Shown in pieces: positions 61,515 through 64,000 of a stretch of 64,000 nt of DNA; within the stretch, counting starts at the first letter, position 1; each line of letters opens with the position of its first letter. The stretch covers positions 372,001 to 436,000 of the forward strand of contig OZ245336.1 of assembly GCA_965226095.1 (NCBI GenBank). The letters run 5' to 3'. The position numbers and the translations under genes were made by a program. The notes under the pieces were generated by a model. It searched no databases. It had not been told where the DNA came from and was given only the letters and a program-made list of their open reading frames with translations. The DNA comes from JANQSP01 sp965226095 (GTDB taxonomy: Bacteria; Bdellovibrionota; Bdellovibrionia; Bdellovibrionales; UBA1609).

Positions 61515-62516
61515 TTACTGGCTTGCTTGTTCTTTGTTTCCATTTTTTGTTAACGTTTTAATATATTCAATCAATCCTGTCAGTTCCTCTTCTTGTAAAA
61601 GTCCGGCAAATGGAGTCATTAAGTTTTGATACCCTTTTACAATTTTTTTAGAGGGATTTAAAATCGATTCTCGAATATAATTCTCATCAGCTATTGTACT
61701 GCTTCCATCTTCAAATTGTCTCTTGGCATCGAACAAATCTTGCATTCCAGGGCCTATTCTTTTTTCTTTTGTGGTTTGATGGCAAACCATACATCTTTTT
61801 TGAAATACATTTTCACCAATTTGACTTAAACTCATTCCTTTGTAAGGATCTGTAGCCAGCCAGTCTTCCCACTCTTTTAACTCCATTACCTGTACTCTGG
61901 CCAACATACTGGAGTGTCCGGATCCGCAAAACTCTGTACAAAATACATGGAATCGCCCTTTCTGATTAGCTGTAAAGTGCAAAGAAGTGTAAGCGCCAGG
62001 CAACACATCTTGCTTAATTCTAAAAGAAGGAATGTAAAAACTGTGAAGAACATCTCTGGAAGTCATAACCAACTTTATGGCTTTGTCTTTTGGTACATAT
62101 AAAACACCGGAACTTTTTCTTCCACTTTTATAAACAAAATCCCAGTTCCACATTTGTCCATAAACATGAATTTCTAAAGCATTGTCTGGAGCTGTACGCA
62201 TTTTATGGTACAGCCACCAACCCCAGCCAAATACAAACATAAAAATTAAGAAAGGAATAAAACTCCATAAAAATTCCAATAAAAAATTGTGTGTAATATG
62301 AGGTGTTTTTTCAGTTTCTGATTTTCGACGAAACTTAAAACCGAAATAGACAAAGCCACCAATAACTAAAACAGAACTGAACGCACTAATCCATATAAGA
62401 AAGTGAGTTAATTGATCTACATCTTTAGCCAATTCAGTTGCTTTGACAGGAAACCAGCCGGCCTGAGCAGTGTGCATTAAGTAGATGCTTAAAAGAATTG
62501 TTAATATATATTTCAA
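61515..62516 (-). CDS. ctaC: Cytochrome c oxidase subunit II with fused cytochrome c (caa3 type)
   Basis: 333 aa. Signal peptide (cleavage near QA-GW), two transmembrane helices, then the CuA cupredoxin domain with ligands His158, Cys193, Glu195 (carbonyl), Cys197, His201 and Met204 in FCTEFCGSGHSSM. A C-terminal cytochrome c domain has the heme site C242-MVC-H246. The fusion makes this a caa3-type oxidase that accepts electrons from cytochrome c or directly from an upstream complex. Its ATG overlaps the sco stop. Confidence 0.97.
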   Translation of the reverse strand: MKYILTILLSIYLMHTAQAGWFPVKATELAKDVDQLTHFLIWISAFSSVLVIGGFVYFGFKFRRKSETEKTPHITHNFLLEFLWSFIPFLIFMFVFGWGWWLYHKMRTAPDNALEIHVYGQMWNWDFVYKSGRKSSGVLYVPKDKAIKLVMTSRDVLHSFYIPSFRIKQDVLPGAYTSLHFTANQKGRFHVFCTEFCGSGHSSMLARVQVMELKEWEDWLATDPYKGMSLSQIGENVFQKRCMVCHQTTKEKRIGPGMQDLFDAKRQFEDGSSTIADENYIRESILNPSKKIVKGYQNLMTPFAGLLQEEELTGLIEYIKTLTKNGNKEQASQ

Positions 62517-63382
62517 GAGACGCCTTTCTTCATTTTTTTACTTTCTCTGATCCATACAGGAATCAGAAAGCTAAAAAGCAACACGACTGTTAAAAGTCCA
62601 CCGGCTCTCATAATATTGTAGGCATACCAGGAGTAACGGCCTCTTTTGGGATTAAATTGAAAGCAGAACAATAAAGCTCGATCAATTACAGAACCTATCC
62701 GACCCTGGCTGGCCTCCACTAAAGAAAGCTTCATAGTTTTCCTATCAAATTGTACACCATAGAGATATCTGGAAATTTTTCCAGCAGGACTCAAAACATA
62801 AGCAACTGGAATGTGTGCAAATATTTTTTGTTCTTCATCCCAGCGAAATTGAAAACCAACTTCTTTACTTAAAGATAAAATATTTTCTTTAGTACCTGTT
62901 AAAAAATGTGTTCTTGTATTTGGCAGAGAATATTTTTTTATGTAGTTATTCTTTTTTGTTTTTGCCAGTGGAGGAGTTTCTGTTTCATCCATACTCACTG
63001 TTACAAAATTAAACTGTTGTTTGAAATCTTGTGGTAAAAATTGTAAAGCTTCTGAAACTCCATTGAGATGTAGACCACATAGACTGGGGCAATTATAATA
63101 TACGATGGATAGTAAAACTGGTTGATTGTTTTTAAAATAGTCTCCTATTTTAACAGCTTGACCCTTATCATCTGTGAAAGCAGTATTGAGGTTTATATGC
63201 TCACCCAGATGCTCCTGCACTTCCAGACCTTTTAACTCTTCAGGGACTTGTCCGGCTAAAAAATTGTCTTTTTTTTCATAAGCATCAGCAGAGGCCATAC
63301 ACAATAAAATGGAAAACAATGGCCAAATCTTAAATGCTTTATTTTGCAGTTTTTGCAAAATTTTCCAGTTTTTCTGGATCAT
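62513..63382 (-). CDS. SCO1/SenC-family copper chaperone
   Basis: 289 aa. Thioredoxin-like protein that inserts copper in CuA. Copper ligands C98-PSL-C102 plus a His in KIFAHIPVAYVLS. Signal/anchor around 18-33, and an unusual extra C-terminal membrane helix (GGLLTVVLLFSFLIPVWI) with a basic tail, a form seen next to caa3 operons. The ATG at 63382 lies 44 bases inside the cytochrome c gene; an in-frame TTG at 63358 is a possible alternative start. Confidence 0.92.
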   Translation of the reverse strand: MIQKNWKILQKLQNKAFKIWPLFSILLCMASADAYEKKDNFLAGQVPEELKGLEVQEHLGEHINLNTAFTDDKGQAVKIGDYFKNNQPVLLSIVYYNCPSLCGLHLNGVSEALQFLPQDFKQQFNFVTVSMDETETPPLAKTKKNNYIKKYSLPNTRTHFLTGTKENILSLSKEVGFQFRWDEEQKIFAHIPVAYVLSPAGKISRYLYGVQFDRKTMKLSLVEASQGRIGSVIDRALLFCFQFNPKRGRYSWYAYNIMRAGGLLTVVLLFSFLIPVWIRESKKMKKGVS

Positions 63383-63860
63383 CTTTTACCTCATTTTTGG
63401 TTATAGAGCGAATATACTGGACTAAAGCCCACCTGTCTAAAGCTGATAAATAAGAAAAAGACACCATAGAAGTGCCTTCAATACCCTTTATTAAAGTTTG
63501 ATAGAGTTGAAGTGAACTGCCGCCCTGTTTCCATTGGCCTTCTATAAGATTTCGTGGAGGAGGATTGAGCCCCTTAGCAGCTAACCCGTCTCCAATACCT
63601 GTTTTGCCATGGCAGGTGGCACAATAGGTTTGATAAGTTTTTGCTCCATGAGCTAACAAGGCTTCACTGGTGATCCATGGTTTTTCCCTATCGGCGGGGC
63701 TTAACTGTACGACAGTAGAATCCACAGCTGATCCACTGGAATCAGCTTCCAACTCTCCCAAATCCACTGGAGGAGAGAAAACAGCCAGGTAAATAAACCA
63801 TAGAAAACTAAAAAATACTGAAGCCAACAGAATAATAAAGCCACCTTTATTGTATTGCAT
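63339..63860 (-). CDS. Membrane-anchored monoheme cytochrome c (ActE-like)
   Basis: 173 aa. N-terminal anchor helix (about 6-28), a linker, then a class I cytochrome c with heme site C80-ATC-H84 and probable Met ligand in the EGTSMVSF region. The SPADREKPWITSEALLAHGAKTYQTYCATCHGKTGIGDGLAAKGLNPPPRNL pattern resembles ActE of alternative complex III, whose genes often precede sco and caa3 genes. If so, act genes should lie just past the window end. GGAGG ribosome site before the ATG. Confidence 0.88.
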   Translation of the reverse strand: MQYNKGGFIILLASVFFSFLWFIYLAVFSPPVDLGELEADSSGSAVDSTVVQLSPADREKPWITSEALLAHGAKTYQTYCATCHGKTGIGDGLAAKGLNPPPRNLIEGQWKQGGSSLQLYQTLIKGIEGTSMVSFSYLSALDRWALVQYIRSITKNEVKDDPEKLENFAKTAK

Positions 63861-63906
63861 TCAGCCTCCGTATTTTTTTATAAAAAAATTGTTTTGTTTA
63901 TTTATC

Positions 63907-63983
63907 ATAAACTACCTAAGTGCTTATAAATTTGTCAAAAATTGTCTGATTTTATATAAAAACCATATCTAATAAACTACCTA
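63907..63983. repeat. Pair of 12-bp direct repeats upstream of the cytochrome operon
   Basis: ATAAACTACCTA occurs at 63907-63918 and 63972-63983, 65 bases apart. They flank a minus-strand TTGACA (63938-63933). They could be operator sites for the cytochrome-sco-cta operon or simply chance in A+T-rich DNA. Confidence 0.3.
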
Positions 63984-64000
63984 TAGGATTTATAGGTTTG

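Overview
The window is A+T-rich (roughly two-thirds A+T by eye) and densely coded on both strands. It looks like chromosomal DNA of a Gram-negative bacterium: it encodes a LolA-like carrier, lipoproteins, a bifunctional penicillin-binding protein, MreB, TatC and a caa3-type cytochrome oxidase. Several traits point to the Bdellovibrionota / former Deltaproteobacteria: a 62-residue histone-fold protein resembling the bacterial histone of Bdellovibrio, paired von Willebrand-A lipoproteins, a divergent UvrA, the rho-prfA-prmC-murA order, and an oxidase operon headed by an ActE-like cytochrome c. This placement is inference. No phage, IS transposase or CRISPR array is visible.

Layout. 1-8.6 kb: tatC (cut at the window start), lon, a grpE-dnaJ-lppC-like chaperone operon, hemW and an orphan gene. 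8.6-13.6 kb: an asnS-carboxyltransferase-biotin carboxylase-biotin carrier operon. 13.7-18.3 kb: an RNase E/G gene, a small secreted protein, then rplU-rpmA-obg-like-nadD/rsfS, closed by a perfect hairpin. 18.3-23.8 kb (minus strand): recQ, a HAD phosphatase, two small overlapping ORFs, mreB, lolA, comF. 24-27.5 kb: secreted unknowns, including two cysteine-containing repeat paralogues, the first apparently broken. 27.6-35.5 kb: pbp1A, uvrA-like, groES-groEL and a strong terminator. 35.5-39.6 kb: a single-domain response regulator, a small membrane protein, two vWA lipoproteins, a small secreted protein and the histone-like gene. 39.6-46 kb: ligA, gatC-gatA-gatB, ppx/gppA-like. 46-55.7 kb: a LysM-like lipoprotein, rho, prfA, prmC, murA, a GYF/TPR membrane protein and a small membrane protein. 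55.7-56.1 kb: tRNA-Ser(UGA) and an unusual inverted-repeat-rich block. 56.1-63.9 kb: a secreted peptide, ctaB, a Dam methylase/PD-(D/E)XK nuclease pair on the opposite strand, and the oxidase operon cyt c-sco-ctaC-ctaD-ctaE-ctaF.

How the genes work together. The core genes cover protein quality control (Lon, GrpE, DnaJ, GroESL), translation and ribosome assembly (AsnRS, GatCAB, RF1, PrmC, bL21, bL27, Obg-like, RsfS), transcription termination (Rho), the cell wall (MurA, PBP1A, MreB, an LppC-like protein) and aerobic respiration (heme O synthase plus caa3 oxidase). AsnRS together with GatCAB suggests that GatCAB mainly makes Gln-tRNA(Gln). The most interesting non-core content is the histone-fold protein, the secreted repeat paralogues, an Obg protein whose GTPase motifs have decayed, the NadD-RsfS fusion, the methylase/nuclease pair lying between heme O synthase and the oxidase genes, and the structured repeat block beside tRNA-Ser.
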